Positions 1 to 13,182 of a DNA stretch of 64,000 nucleotides are shown here, one piece after another. This stretch comes from Chrysomallon squamiferum. Taxonomy: Eukaryota; Mollusca; Gastropoda; Neomphalida; Peltospiridae. Every line of letters starts with the position of its first letter. The stretch's first letter is position 1. Location of the stretch: contig CM022665.1 in NCBI GenBank assembly GCA_012295275.1, positions 24,806,946-24,870,945 of the forward strand, read 5' to 3'. A model generated the notes under the pieces. The model did not search any database and was not told the DNA's origin. It was given only the letters and a program-made list of their open reading frames with translations. Position numbers and translations under genes: made by a program.

Positions 1-114
1 AATTAAATTAAATCCACAATTTTTGAAATTACAAAACGTTCTTCAGCTAAACCGTTACCCCCGTACACCTGTGGAGGTGTCGCGCGCGGTTTTAACGGTC
101 ACGTAAATTTATGA

Positions 115-315
115 CAAGTAGTCGTAATTCTACAAAAGGTCTCTGTATTTATAGACGATGCGACACACGAGGATGCGAGCTTGTTTGAATTCTCCTTAGT
201 TAAATGGGTGGATTCGCTAAAGCTGAAAACCCAAACAATTAAGAGATTGTCTAACGGCAATGGGCAAACTGCCACTTTACGTCATTTTCCACGACTAAAT
301 TTAGACGCTCTGTGA
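115..315 (+). other. Possible terminal exon near the left edge (unrecognised)
   Basis: A 66-codon open frame without an ATG ends in TGA at 313-315. The sequence is non-repetitive and more GC-rich than its surroundings, and the translation is compositionally balanced (it includes KVSVFIDDATHEDASLFEF). Internal AG sites such as CTGTATTTATAG (154) could act as acceptors. If real, it would be the last exon of a gene lying mostly to the left. Chance open frames of this length are common here. Confidence 0.18.
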
Positions 316-1212
316 CGTGTCAACTATGCAAACACTCCCGCTCAATACAGACGGTTATTTTCCGTTACTTTACAAACAAACAAAATTAAAATCAAATGAC
401 GTTAAAAATCCGGAAGAAGACGAAGTGGGAAAAAAAAAAAAAAAAATTTATATATATATTGTCAGACCTCTATGGTTATATTAATAGCATTATGAATATA
501 TGCAATTATAGATAATATACTAGTATATTTAGTCTGTTGTATACTAATTCAAAAAGTGTGGAAAAAAAAAATTGTATCTGTTTGTCTGTCTACCTGTATG
601 TATGTACGTACGTACGTCTGTTTATGTGTGTGAATGTGTAAATAAAAAGACGTGTTTTTATTTATACATACAAAACAAAGGCGGAAACAAAACAGACAAC
701 TTTAACAATATATTATCAGATAGCTCTCTTATATAGCCTACATTGTGTGTGTATGTATATGCATATATTTGCACATACATACATACATACATACATACCT
801 ACCTACCTATAACACAGTTTCAGTTGTAATCTCACAACAAGGTCGCATGTACTGGACACGACATGGTACAGAAAAGACGCGCCTATTTTTGTCCTGTTAA
901 TAACGTAACCTTTGCAAACACTTAAATTAGTAGTAGCGCAGACCATTAACCATTCCCTGACATTTCAGAATTTCTTTAACTTACTCATCCTCTTACACGG
1001 GCTCTTGACTTTTAAACCAAAATTGTGTTTTCCCTCGTTTATACGCAATCAAATGGTTAAAATGGAGACAGACACTGTCTTATATCATTTGCGTCGTTTT
1101 ATTTTCAAACCGCAAAACATTTGCTTAATATATTTGTATATTACTAAGTATATAGATTAAAGGAGGATTCTGTTTTGAACGTATAGGTGTTTACGGTCCT
1201 AAACAGAATTTA

Positions 1213-1247
<35 letters not shown>

Positions 1248-2628
1248 ATTAATGTTAAAAAGAACAAGAAAGGTATTCAGTTTATTGAAATTTTTGCGAT
1301 GTTTGGTATGTGTAAAACAGGTATTTCACGAATGTAATCGTTATTATTTGGTTTAATGCATTTCACACTCAACCTCAAACAAAACTTCAGTATCCTAACT
1401 TCAGTAAAAAGTAAAATGAATAAAGAAACACAGAAACACAAAAACAAATAAACGGAAACAACAAATAAACATAAATAAATAAATAAATAAACAAATATTG
1501 ACTTGCCGTCACGATGTTTTCAATTGAAATTAACCGATGTAACGGTTGCGTCACTGTGACGTCATAAACGATATTTACGTTTACTTAACTACAGGATGTG
1601 CTTTTAAAATAGTCTGCGCACGTGAGTTTTTATTTTCCTTTATTTCTATATTTGTTGTTATTGCTGTTGTTCTTGTATATATATATAAAAAATATATATC
1701 GTTTATATAATTTAAACATTAATTTATAAAATATGTTTAAGGAGTGTTAACGTATTTATTTCAGTGTCAAAAAACACACACACACACACACACACTTCAG
1801 TATAATGCCATTCTATTGTTACACTGGGTGTTTCTCCAAGCGATGTTTTATTAGCGTGGGTTTTACAGTTTCTCACCTGTTTAAAACAGACACGATTACA
1901 TTGTACTTAGACCTATCCGGCCACGCAATTATTATTCTCTAGCGCTTCTTACACCCAATAAAGCCGACCTGACGAGTTCGAGTTGTCGAAGGTGTGCGTA
2001 GCCGAGGTGCTAATACCACTAAATCATTCATTACAAAAGGATCAAAGTTCAGTACGAGGGGTTTTGGACCAAATCTTACATGAAACACAGAATTTAAATG
2101 GTAATGCTTGATGAATGTTGCATAGTCAGCGGCGGTCTTTGTTTTTGCGCATCTTTTTTTTTTTTTTTCTATGTCTGTGGAGAGCAAATCGAGGGTTGAA
2201 TAGTAAGTAGTAAGATAGATACAGTCGTGTGTGGTCGTGGTATCATCATTTGGTTTGTTTTGTTTTCGCAAACTGCGGTAAGAAACGGATTAGGAAAGTT
2301 AATGAAGTTCCCGCAGCTGATGTAATCAGAAGTGTACACACGCTTTGTGTTAATAAAGAAGTTTGGAATGCACAGAAAACTTTTAATTTTTTAAATTTTT
2401 TGTATTGTATGTTTATAAAATTACATGCATTAAAATGTGCACTATATATATTTTCTTGAAATACTGACATAAGTTTTGCGTTACAACTTTACTGTAGGAT
2501 TTTTTTTTAAAAATTGTTTTGTTTCTTTGTTTCTTTCTTTTTATTATTATTTTTTTTTCTTTTTGCCTTGTTGTTATTGCGTTTACAACAACATCAGCTA
2601 CTTCTCCATTATTGTTATTGTTCTTCTT

Positions 2629-2802
2629 GTAACTACTATTACTACTGCTACTACTGCTTCTACTAATATTAATCTGCTACTGCTACTACTGCTACTACAA
2701 CAACAACAACTACTACTACTGCTACTACTATTACTACTACTACCACTACTAGTACCACTACAACTCTGCTACTACTAATTCTACTACTGTTATTGTTGTT
2801 TT
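2629..2802. repeat. Imperfect (ACT/CTG/CAA) trinucleotide tract
   Basis: About 170 bp of interrupted trinucleotides, mostly CTA/ACT with CTG and CAA variants. The Leu-rich open frame across it is a by-product of the repeat. Confidence 0.85.
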
Positions 2803-3272
2803 AAGTCTAATATGTTGCTGGTTGTGATAATTTTCCTGCTTTATATTTATTTTTTCGTTTTCAGCATGTTCCAGAATTATAATATTTGTCCAATTATTTA
2901 CTTCCTTATAAGAATTTTGTTATGTGCATTATTCTATATCGTCTTTTCCTGCTTTATACTAACGTTTTTTAAAAAATCCAAAACATTAAAAACAAAAAAC
3001 CAAGCAATTCCCCAATCCTCCAAAACAACAACAACAACAAACAAAAACACCAACAAACAAAGAAAACAAAAGAAAATAAACAAAAACGAAAGACATTTAA
3101 TATAAATGACCCGTTTATAAAATATATATTTTTAACATAAGAAACAAAATAATTATAATAACGATGATGATAATAGCAGTATTTAAATCAATAAAAAAAA
3201 AAAAAAAAAAAAAATGAGGTAATGGATCGATGAATGAATAAATAAATAGAAATAGCAGTAAATCGATAACAA

Positions 3273-3274
<2 letters not shown>

Positions 3275-3333
<59 letters not shown>
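3275..3333. repeat. (AAT)n microsatellite
   Basis: An uninterrupted (ATA/AAT)n run of about 59 bp. The poly-Ile frame on the minus strand is not a gene. Confidence 0.9.
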
Positions 3334-3521
3334 TAACACTTAAATTAGTCCTCTGACAGCGGCTGGTTTAAATCGCAGTTATGTCCCTTACATGGGAATA
3401 GGTATCTTTTTTTTATATTTTTGAAACCGACTGTTTAATGATAGTTAAACCTGAAACGAATCAATGAAAGTTTATTAATATTAAGGGTTATTAAATAAAT
3501 GTATTACTATAATAATACTAT

Positions 3522-3522
<1 letters not shown>

Positions 3523-3617
<95 letters not shown>

Positions 3618-3687
3618 GTTAGTTATTATTATTATTATTATTATTTTTTTATATTTATTGTTGTTACTGTTGTTGTTGTTGTTGTTA
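3523..3687. repeat. (AAT)n followed by (ATT)n and (TTG)n
   Basis: About 95 bp of (AAT)n is followed, after a 5-bp spacer, by about 23 bp of (ATT)n and then (TTG)n. The AAT and ATT parts are complementary and could fold into a hairpin. Confidence 0.9.
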
Positions 3688-3835
3688 TTATTAATGACTT
3701 AATGAATTAACTAATATTTACTGAACATTTGGTGTGTCTCGTTAGGTAACGATCCTTTGGGTGGAAGTAATAGTCTTGAATTATAATTTTAGTATGGATA
3801 AGATTAGAAACTCTAGGTAATTTTAAAAAGGAGAA

Positions 3836-3866
<31 letters not shown>

Positions 3867-4784
3867 TTCAGCTTTCCTCTTGCTTCAGTCTATCAGGATT
3901 TTTATTTTTTATTTTAAACGAGTTTTGTAATGTTTTTGTCACATTTTACTATAAACAATGTGCCAAAAATTAATCACTTGAACATAAATAAAATGTATTT
4001 TGACTCTTAGTTCACACTACCACGAATAGATACACTTTAAAATAATATCTTGACTTTTCAACAAAGACGAAAGCTTCTAAATAAATCGTTGTTAAACAGT
4101 AAAATTCCATATGACAGTATCAGTGCGTTTTAATGGAATGTAATCAAATTTAATACATTTCAACATTTAACTGACACGACAGATGACTTCACTATCCTTT
4201 TCTTAAAAAAAAAAAACATAAGTATATATATATACATTTGAAATTTTTTTAACTTTCAATTTAATGCTACTCAATGACAAATACAGAGCAGACTTTCTTT
4301 TTTTTTCAGCGGCCTATTACTGTTTCTAAATAATACAGTTAACAAGATATATATATATAAATAAAAAATTAAAAAACATTATAATAATAAGAAATAATAA
4401 TAAAAGGAAAGAAAACAAAGTGCCACATAGATAATACTATAAATAAAACAGTTAGTGAAATGTATGGAATGTTGCAGGTTAATGTGTCGTGTTATAGAGT
4501 GCACAATTTTTTGTTCTCTCTCTCTTTCTTTCTTTCTTTTTTTATATTTTTTAAAAGGAAAAAAAAAAAAATAAAAAAAAAAATAAAAAGATCGAGTTCG
4601 GGCTACAGGAATGTAACATGATACGAATTACAATCGTCAAGTGAAAGAGAAATTCAGGGATAGGTAAAGTTTGAATGTTTTTTTTTCTTTCTCGGTACAA
4701 GTTGTTGTAAGCGTTCATGAAGCTTATAAGTATTTCTGTACACACAGTGTACAAGTCAGAGTCTTCCGTCACAGTGAGTATTAG

Positions 4785-4870
4785 GGAGCGGACTGTAGCC
4801 CAGGGGTTAGAGTGTTGATATCAAAGCGTACTGTATTGTTTCTCATTCCAACGAAAGGTTTATCGATGAT
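4785..4870 (+). mobile_element. Degenerate tRNA-like SINE head (candidate)
   Basis: TAGCCCAGGGGTTAGAG (4796-4812) resembles a tRNA D-arm / pol III A box. A degenerate B box-like GTTTCTCATTCC follows at 4838-4849, at about the expected spacing. It cannot fold as a tRNA. This is motif evidence only. Confidence 0.3.
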
Positions 4871-5453
4871 TGTGTGTTTATTAAAAACAGTATTATATGA
4901 TTTTTGTTTTTGTTTTTGGGAAGGCACATTATACAAGAGATCTCTTTCTGCTTATTGATAAAAAGTAACCTGGGCATGTTGGCAGTGGCTTTTCTTTTTC
5001 ATTATCTTTAACTATATATATATATGTACACACACACGTATATGGTTAAAGACACTGCAGGTAATGAAATGTGTATGTATGACGCAATATAACCTTTAAC
5101 AATAAATTTAAAATTATGTTGAATGCGTCGTTGAATAAAATGTTTCTTCATTCCTTTTCTTCATCTATGTAATATTTATTAAGAAATGTTTACTATATTT
5201 ACTACTATAGCTATGAGGCAAGTTCATTAAAAACTGGTACCCGCGTGATTTGACGTAGATAGGTGAGTGTACGATCTCAGTATACGCAGACTTTCATACG
5301 AAGCAAATAATTGAACCACAGAACCTGGTATGTAGTATCATGTCGGGACAACCACTTTAAGCTGGATTGAATAACCTTTGTGTTTACTTCATGACCGGAT
5401 GTTGTTGTTTTCTCACTGTGCGCTCTTCAAAAATACCAAGTGTGTTTTTGTAG

Positions 5454-5575
5454 ATCAAGATTATTCTGTATCACCCATTGACGCACACGGGCGAGAACAT
5501 CATACAACTTCTACGGAAAGTGCAAGATAATGACGGTTTTCTCTTTCATATAATAATAAACGAAATGTCGATGAG
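5454..5575 (+). other. Possible internal exon (122 nt, unrecognised)
   Basis: A good acceptor (GTGTTTTTGTAG) at 5442-5453 and a donor (ATGAG|GTAAAG) at 5576 flank 122 nt that are open in one frame (40 codons plus 2 nt). The product would include ILYHPLTHTGENIIQLLRKV. No domain is recognised. A second frame is open for part of the exon, so this is weak. Confidence 0.25.
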
Positions 5576-5922
5576 GTAAAGAATTGTATAGTCTGGTAAT
5601 CCAAGGGATAAAATTTTATGCTATTATACATATATATATATCAAAATCTGCATTCTTTGATTTTCTTTTGTTTAGTTTTGCTTTTCTTGCTTTTTAATCT
5701 TCGTTTTGTTTTTTTGTCTCTTTTTTTTCTTAACCCCCCAAACCCCCCCAAAATACCCCCCCCCAAAAAAAAAGAACGTATAAGTAAATGGGTTAATGTG
5801 AACGAGGTGTGCGAAAATATGGATTCATTTCTCAATCACTACTACATCACATTTTAACTTTTGAAAGACTGTTCTCTGAAACACCTACATACAATCAAAG
5901 ACACAGCACATTACCGATTCAA

Positions 5923-5928
<6 letters not shown>

Positions 5929-5971
<43 letters not shown>

Positions 5972-6100
5972 TACATACATGCATAAGTACATAGATTCAT
6001 ACATGTATACATACATACAAACACACATACACACACACACAAACACACACACTCATGCATCAGTACATACATATAAACACACACACACATACATAGGTTG
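5929..6100. repeat. (CA)n / (CATA)n compound tract
   Basis: A (CA)n run of about 40 bp passes into (CATA)n and interrupted CA repeats. His-Thr-rich frames over it are artefacts. Confidence 0.9.
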
Positions 6101-6165
6101 TCTTGATGACCGAAAGGTAACGTCGTCCCCGTTCGAGTCTCGTCAGCGACATCTGACAGGTTTGT
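6095..6165 (+). mobile_element. tRNA-derived SINE head (candidate)
   Basis: TGATGACCGAAAGGTAACG (6105-6123) looks like a tRNA D-arm / A box, and CCGTTCGAGTCTC (6129-6141) is a near-consensus pol III B box. The T-stem does not pair, so it is not a functional tRNA gene but fits a decayed tRNA-derived SINE inserted between two (CATA)n tracts. Confidence 0.45.
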
Positions 6166-7102
6166 GAGGTCATGATTGGACTTTGTCCTCCTGTGCCAGA
6201 GCGTTCCCGAATATTGTCTGTGTGCAGAGTCTAATTAGACGTACATATGACAGAGCATATTACCAAATATACATACATACATATATGCATACATACTTAC
6301 ATACATGCATTCACATACATACACGCATATACATACATTCACACACATACATACACATACATACACACCCATTATTCACAAACACATACATACAGTTACC
6401 TATTTATGTTTACCTAAGGCTTTTAAAGAAATATCTCCTCGCTTGATTTGCTGTAAAAACAGTTTACGAAGCTGACGTTTTTATTATGTGTTGTTTGTTT
6501 GTGCTAGGATTTCGCTGAATATTAATACATCTATTAGGGATCTAAAAAATAACATATGGGCTATATAACGTTGTTAGTAACAGTTTTGCCGAATTGCTAA
6601 CTTTAGATCATGAAGCAGAAAAATCAACCTACTTTTTTTTCTTTTTTTTTTTTCCTCTCGCAGATGTATTTTTAGAATCAACAATATAGCTAAAACACAT
6701 CTGTCGAAAGCAGTGACAACAAAAACAACCGATGTGATACGTATATCGTCGACATATGTTAAGTATATAAATATTTATGCTTATTACATGCCTTATGTTA
6801 AATACGTCATGAAATTTGTTAGTGGAAATTCTACACATTAGTTTTTAACACAAATTATGCAGAAGTATTTCTACGTGATAAAGTGTGTTGTTTATTTTTA
6901 TTTTTTGTAACTGCATATGTATTTTGTGTTTTTTATTGTTGTTTTTTTTTAAGGTGTTTTGTAAATAATTATTGATGAACTAACTGATTGAAATTTGATA
7001 AAGGTAAATAAATGGTAAAACGGGAAAGGCGAACACTAAGACCACCATAACTAAAACAACAACGACAGTAACAACAGTCACAAAACAATTACAACAAACC
7101 AC

Positions 7103-7130
7103 GACGTCGTAACGACGTCATATCGACGTC
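7103..7130. promoter_or_regulatory. Three GACGTC sites at 11-bp spacing
   Basis: GACGTC occurs at 7103-7108, 7114-7119 and 7125-7130, one helical turn apart. The core matches CRE/ATF-like palindromes, but no gene is nearby. Confidence 0.3.
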
Positions 7131-7378
7131 CGTTGTTAACCATAACAATCAAACAAAAATAATAATAATAACAAAATGAAATAAAATAAAATAAAATAAA
7201 AATTATTAAAAATATCTTGGATTTGTAAAGCAAACAGTAACGCCGACAAAATTAGAATTGTTTTGTTTTTGTTTTACAAAAATTTAAACAAAATAATATA
7301 TACGCGTACGGACACACATACAAACCAAGTGAAACAGCAATTTGAGTATATATTACGTAATCACGTCTTAAAAAACTC

Positions 7379-7379
<1 letters not shown>

Positions 7380-7423
<44 letters not shown>
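7380..7423. repeat. (AAT)n microsatellite
   Basis: An uninterrupted trinucleotide run of about 43 bp. Confidence 0.9.
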
Positions 7424-8195
7424 TATCTTACATACGCAAACCATACCAGATCTTATAATCAACGATTTTCTTTACTCAGTTGTTGTTTCATTCTCAATTA
7501 TTAGGACACAGTTGTGTGGGCGGAACTCTGAATTAGAATTAGAAATATTAATTTCGTTCTTGAAGCAAACCTTGCTTGAAAATCTACCAGTTCAAAGGCG
7601 CTGATGACTCTAGAAAAAAAAGCAGAAGAGTCTGTAATTACATACAAAGCATAAAACAAACCTTAATTAAACGCACACAAAAGTAATAATATTACCACTG
7701 TGCGTTAGATTTGTAGATGAGAGTTATGATGTATTTAAATTAGGTTTATTACTTAAGCAACGTATTTTTCCTACTGCATCGAAGATTAAAGATACAAGCA
7801 TATTTTAAGCAGTAAAGAAATATTAATTTTCGGGAGTAAATGCCAAGGATGTTTTTCTTCATTTTAATTATTATTATTTTTAATTTTTTTCATCATCATT
7901 ATTATTTGAATCGTAAAATAATGTCTTCCTTATGTATGAGTTTAATTTGGCTCGGTAAACTAATATTAGGAAGTATTTTATTTGTTTGTTTGTCTGTCTG
8001 TCTGTTGTTGTTTTTTTTTGGGTTTTTTTCAGAAAACATTTACTGCATGATTAGCTGATAGACAAAGGCTGTCATTTTACAATCGCTTTGTACACAGACA
8101 TGAAAAATACACTTAAATCTCTGACTGATTTAAACAGCAGTTTTTACTTATTTGTCTTTGCCTTTATTATCAGTGATTAAAATCATCAGCAATCA

Positions 8196-8198
<3 letters not shown>

Positions 8199-8277
<79 letters not shown>
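8199..8277. repeat. (CT)n microsatellite, about 79 bp
   Basis: A pure CT dinucleotide run. The Ser-Leu frame across it is an artefact. Confidence 0.95.
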
Positions 8278-8281
<4 letters not shown>

Positions 8282-8811
8282 TATTTCTGGGATTTCCGAG
8301 TAAGAAATTGCGTCACGAAATAATTATTTTACAAAAATACAATCTTCATGCAACATAAAGGGATTTAATATTTTTGTCATATTTTACTATTAGAAAATAT
8401 ATATATATATATTTTTTGAGAATAAATAAAATAATCACATAGAATTTACAAAATGTTTTTGCTTCAGACTGAGCACAGTTTAAATAACTCCGAATTAGGA
8501 AGGATAAAAAAGTTTTTACATGAACTAGTTTCTTTGACAGGTAAAGACGGAGAAATTTAATATATTCCTCTATGGCATGCTATATGCAATTAATACTATC
8601 TTCTGATAAGCATCAAGGAATCTTGTATAAGCACCTTCCCATAGACAGGAAACTGAATAGCACGGTATTTGATTCTGGCTGGAACGGGAAATAGCTCAAA
8701 AGGTACAATAAAGAGTACTGATTTTACAATAGACACTACAACTGCTAATACTACTAATAATATTAATCATACTAACAACAACAACACCAATAACAATAGC
8801 AACAAAAACGA

Positions 8812-8812
8812 C

Positions 8813-8871
<59 letters not shown>

Positions 8872-8925
8872 TGATAATAATAATAATAATAATAATAATA
8901 ATTAGAAGAAAAAGAAGAAGAAGAA
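8812..8925. repeat. (AAT)n then (AAG)n
   Basis: About 90 bp of (AAT)n with GAT interruptions, then a short (GAA)n. The poly-Asn and poly-Ile frames are artefacts. Confidence 0.9.
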
Positions 8926-9004
8926 GGATGAGGAGACTAACAACAATAACAACAAAAATAATAATAATTACGTTTTTCAATACAACTAGTTTACAAAGCT
9001 AGAC

Positions 9005-9035
<31 letters not shown>

Positions 9036-9096
9036 CATTTTTCTTTTTTTTTTTTTTTATATATATATATATATATTTCTTCTCTATCATCACTAG

Positions 9097-9321
9097 GTCA
9101 GTGTGTTTGAGTATAGGCCACTTGGCCAACACTCCACGATTATCAATAAACATCATCCGGCCCAAGACCTTAGAAAATCACACATTACCACAGAAATAGA
9201 CGTGTACACATTAATTGTTGTTAATCAGCGTTCGATCATCTACAGCGTGATGTGCTTCACTCCGGGAAAACGACAGACACGGAGTTTTCAACAGACGTTT
9301 ACGAAAATCAATGTACGCTAA
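9097..9321 (+). other. Possible terminal exon (unrecognised)
   Basis: A strong pyrimidine-rich acceptor (TTCTCTATCATCACTAG, ending 9096) is followed by 74 open codons to a TAA at 9319-9321. The product (starting VSVFEYRPLGQHST) is balanced in composition but matches no family I know. No partner exon was found. Confidence 0.22.
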
Positions 9322-9406
9322 TTTATCACATGCACTTTTCAAGCTTTCAGAATAGTTTTCGGAAATGAAGATTATGAGTGTGAGAAAAACTGAACTGTGA
9401 AAACTG

Positions 9407-9456
<50 letters not shown>

Positions 9457-10371
9457 TGATCGAAAAAGCCTGTTTAATGGATTTCGTCTTTGGTAAAACA
9501 TAAGATATTCGATAAAGGATTTTGTTTTAAAAATTGCGGGCAAGATATGCATTAGTCGAGGTATTTACCAGATTCGTGTATGTTAAATTGAAGTCTAAGA
9601 TACAATTATTTAATTATATATTTTTTCCCTACCTGTTCTCACCTGTCCAATAAACTAGTTCATGTAATGTATATAGATTACTATTTCAAAAACCTCGCAA
9701 GCCCCACCCCCCAAAACCCCAGAAAAATAAGTTGCTCATTATTCATTAATTAAAATTTTGCAAAGATTGATCAGATAATGATGTGGCGGAGTAATGAATG
9801 AATATGTTGTCTTTTGTTTGTTCTTTAATTTTTAATTTTTTTTTTTTTTTAAAAGTGTTTCCTATGTTTATAGGCGTGTGTGAGTGTGTGCGTATGTTTA
9901 TGCTTGGCTAAAATATCTACCTACATAATATATACGTGTTAATATAGGAATTACTTCTACTACTACTGCATCTGCGAGCAAACAAACAAACTTAATACAT
10001 TTCCTATATCTTATACACATTATTAAACATAAAATAAGTTATTGCAGAAATCTGTAGAAAACAAAATGTCGCTGTAAAACAGATTTTCTGTGCTGTGTGT
10101 GTGACCTATCAAAACTGTCATTCGTCATGGGACTATTTTAACGACGCCAGGGTGTTGACAGATATAATTACCGCATGGGTAATGAAAGATAGGTGTAGAA
10201 ATGTTATTATCTCTGGCCTAGGTTTTATGTCTTTTGCTAATTACAAGCACACCGCAGGAAATCAAAGAAACACATAGATGTGTTAGTTGTCGATGTTTAC
10301 CAGTCAAGAATGTAACACAGGTGTTCGCTGTTTGTATTTCTTTTCGTTTCCTATTTATTTGACGACGTATT

Positions 10372-10487
<116 letters not shown>

Positions 10488-10768
10488 ACTGCTGGGGACA
10501 GGACCGTTAATACTTTCTCCTTTGCTCTGTCATTCTTTCCGACTGTCTGGCCCGCTCTCTTCCTTTCCTCCCTCCCTCATTTCCTCTCTGTCTCTCTCTC
10601 CCTCACTCTCTTTCTTCTTCTCTCCCTACCTCCCCCTCTCTACACCTTTGTGTGGGTGTCTCTCTCTCTTTGCCTGAGTTTGATTGTCTGAGTCTCCATA
10701 AAATGAACATATAATTTGATTAAATGTTTTTCCTCAGCAGTACATCTTTTTTTCTGTCTGTCTGTGAG

Positions 10769-10804
<36 letters not shown>

Positions 10805-11388
10805 GTTTATAACAGTCTCTGTTTCTGTTTTTCTCTGTCTCTACAGTTCTGGTGTTTCTGAATAAATGCATTCTTTTCTTTTCATTTTCATTCGATCCTT
10901 TTTTCTTTCTTTCTTTCTTTCCTTCAATCATTAATTCCTTTCCATTAAAACACCATCACCTCCACCGTCAACCGCAACAACAACAACAACAACAAAAATT
11001 AAAACTCCAAAATGCCACCATCTTCTTGAACTGGTAACTTAACTGTCTCTCATTTGTTTTTGTCTCATAATTCTTCTTCTTATTCTTTTTCCCCCCCTTT
11101 TTTTTTTTCCAATCAAATACTCTGGTATTAAACGTGACCAATACATCTAAATCCTAACATCAATTATCTTATCCACGGGCTTCTCCGTCGTGAATGAGAT
11201 GGAAAAAAAAGACAGAAGGAAAAACGAAATTCGTGTGCATAGTTCACTTCCTTGTATCTAATGCAATAAAGCAGCATCGGCACAATAAATAGCAGATTTA
11301 ACCTTCTGTTTTTATTGTTGATGAGAATATGAAACAGCTTAAAGTGTACATGTTGTTATCTTGAGAAACTTTGATGTAAATAAAATTT

Positions 11389-11600
11389 TATACGTGTGTG
11401 TTTGTGTGTGCATATGTGCATGGTATATATATGCTTGTGTGTCTGTCTCTATGTGGATATTTATATGTGTGTGTTTTTGTGTATGCATATATGTATGTCT
11501 ATGGGTATGTTTTTTGTGCGTATAATTATGTACATGTGTGCATGTTTATTTATGTACACGTGTGTGTGTGTGTGTGTGCTTATATTGATTTATGTATATT
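11389..11600. repeat. Imperfect (TG)n / (TATG)n tract
   Basis: An interrupted TG/TATG-rich stretch. Cys-Val-rich frames over it are artefacts. Confidence 0.85.
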
Positions 11601-11809
11601 GGAGAAAAGATGAAAGGAGAAAATGTATTTCTTTCTCAACATCTCTCTTTTGAAGTTCCTTCATTCATTTTTCATAATAGCTGAATTATAAAATGTTTAA
11701 TAATAATAATAATAATAATAAAAAAAACAGAAGTACCATAAGTATATAATAAAATAATAGAAAAAGATAGAAAAAATAAAAAAAAATGAAAATAAAATTA
11801 CATACTGTC

Positions 11810-11845
11810 AAAAAAAAAAAAAAAAAAAAAATTAAAAAATTAAAA

Positions 11846-11888
<43 letters not shown>
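11810..11888. repeat. Interrupted poly(A), about 79 bp
   Basis: Runs of A are broken only by a few T. It may be a retroelement tail or slippage product. Confidence 0.9.
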
Positions 11889-11890
<2 letters not shown>

Positions 11891-13151
11891 AAAAAGAAAC
11901 AAATAAGAAAAAGAAAAAATTTAAACGACTGTCTTTTTGTTTGCCATACCTGTCAGTCAACGTCGCCTTTTTTTCGGGAACTCCGATGATCCAACGTCAA
12001 CAGTGACGAAAATGTACGAACGCCGCATGACAAGGTGAACCGAAGTATTTGGTACAGTAATGAAACATTTAGATTAAAACGAACTTTTTGATTAAAGGTC
12101 GAAGCTGTTGTAAAAATCGTTACGGTTTAGTCCTTTATCAAAGTTTTCATTTGTTAACCGGGAAAATAAAACCCAAATTGTGATAATCGTCCATTTTTTA
12201 AATATTATTTTGATTTTTTTTTTTTTTTTTGTTAACTCGATCGTATGTAAAAGCTAGATCAGGGTTCGGATATTCTGGATTTGGTCATTTAAGTGCACGT
12301 TTCCATAAAATGATAAACAGTAACATTATACTTCACGGTCTCTGGTATACTGATATGTGCTTATCTTGGTTTTAATTAATAAAGCGCATGTTCTGATATG
12401 CATGCACGTGCATAGCGCGATCTTTGGTAACTCCGTATATTTGGACCATGCTTACTGATGATATTAAAGTGTAGACTCTTTTTTATGTCATGAACTTTGA
12501 TAAATTAATATCTGTCCTCAACATAAGTGCCGAAGTGTAGGTTCTAAAATCAAAATGAGACGTGCAAATCATGATCTTTGATGTGACATGTAGCGTAGCA
12601 CTGGCTGTATCGAGAAACAAACAAGCTGGCTAACAGAGGAGCATATTATTTTTACTGATGTGTGTGTTTTTAAAGATCCATTGTGTACAGTCTCTTCTCT
12701 CTATCTTTTTTTGTCTCTTCTGTCAGCTAACCCTTTCATCCTTTTCCATTTCACCTTGTATCTGGCAGCGTTGGTCTTATTTCTACCTTGCTATTGCTGT
12801 CTTTTTAAAATTTATGCGTTGCAGTACCAGTCAGTGGTCTAATACATTTTTTATACTTCCCCAATCGCCCAAAGCAAAGTATGACAATAAAATACTGCTG
12901 TTACACAGAATCTCAACGGCGCCATTTTACACCTTCAGAATTGAAGCCATGGCGTCATTGTGTGTGGGGTTTTCTGTTTGTTTGTTTGTTTGTTTGTCTG
13001 TCTTAATTTTTTTAACAGTAAAAAGAACTGGAATTAATCGATATATCTGTATGTGCTGGTTTCTCGACTACAGAAAAACGCAGACGCCCCCATACATTTA
13101 GACTGTATTCTTTTGTTGTTAAACTTCATTATTAATTAAGATTCAACCGAG

Positions 13152-13182
<31 letters not shown>

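Larger units (their letters stand above)
316..4784. other. Repeat-rich region, no gene seen
   Basis: The block holds poly(A) at 430-446, 1215-1246 and 3193-3214, (ACAT)n at 773-798, (AAAT)n near 1471-1490, (CA)n at 1774-1795 and (TA)n at 3836-3856. A full CRE octamer TGACGTCA lies at 1557-1564. Open frames in this interval are short or are read from the repeats. The stretch around 3700-4780 is unique AT-rich DNA with no coding signal that I recognise. Confidence 0.7.
5576..9096. other. Repeat-rich region, no gene seen
   Basis: Apart from the repeats listed separately, the block contains (ACAT)n between about 6268 and 6400, three GACGTC sites 11 bp apart at 7103-7130, (AAAAT)n near 7175-7200, and poly(T) at 9008-9035 and 9047-9058. 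The 8340-8800 stretch is unique AT-rich DNA with no recognised coding signal. Confidence 0.65.

Noticed and set aside
6095-6165. Functional tRNA gene
   Set aside because: The B box is good but the T-stem and acceptor stem do not pair, so a SINE remnant is more likely.
8669-8905. Poly-Asn frame
   Set aside because: Translation of an (AAT)n microsatellite; the same applies to the Leu-, Ile-, Cys-Val-, His-Thr- and Ser-Leu-rich frames elsewhere.
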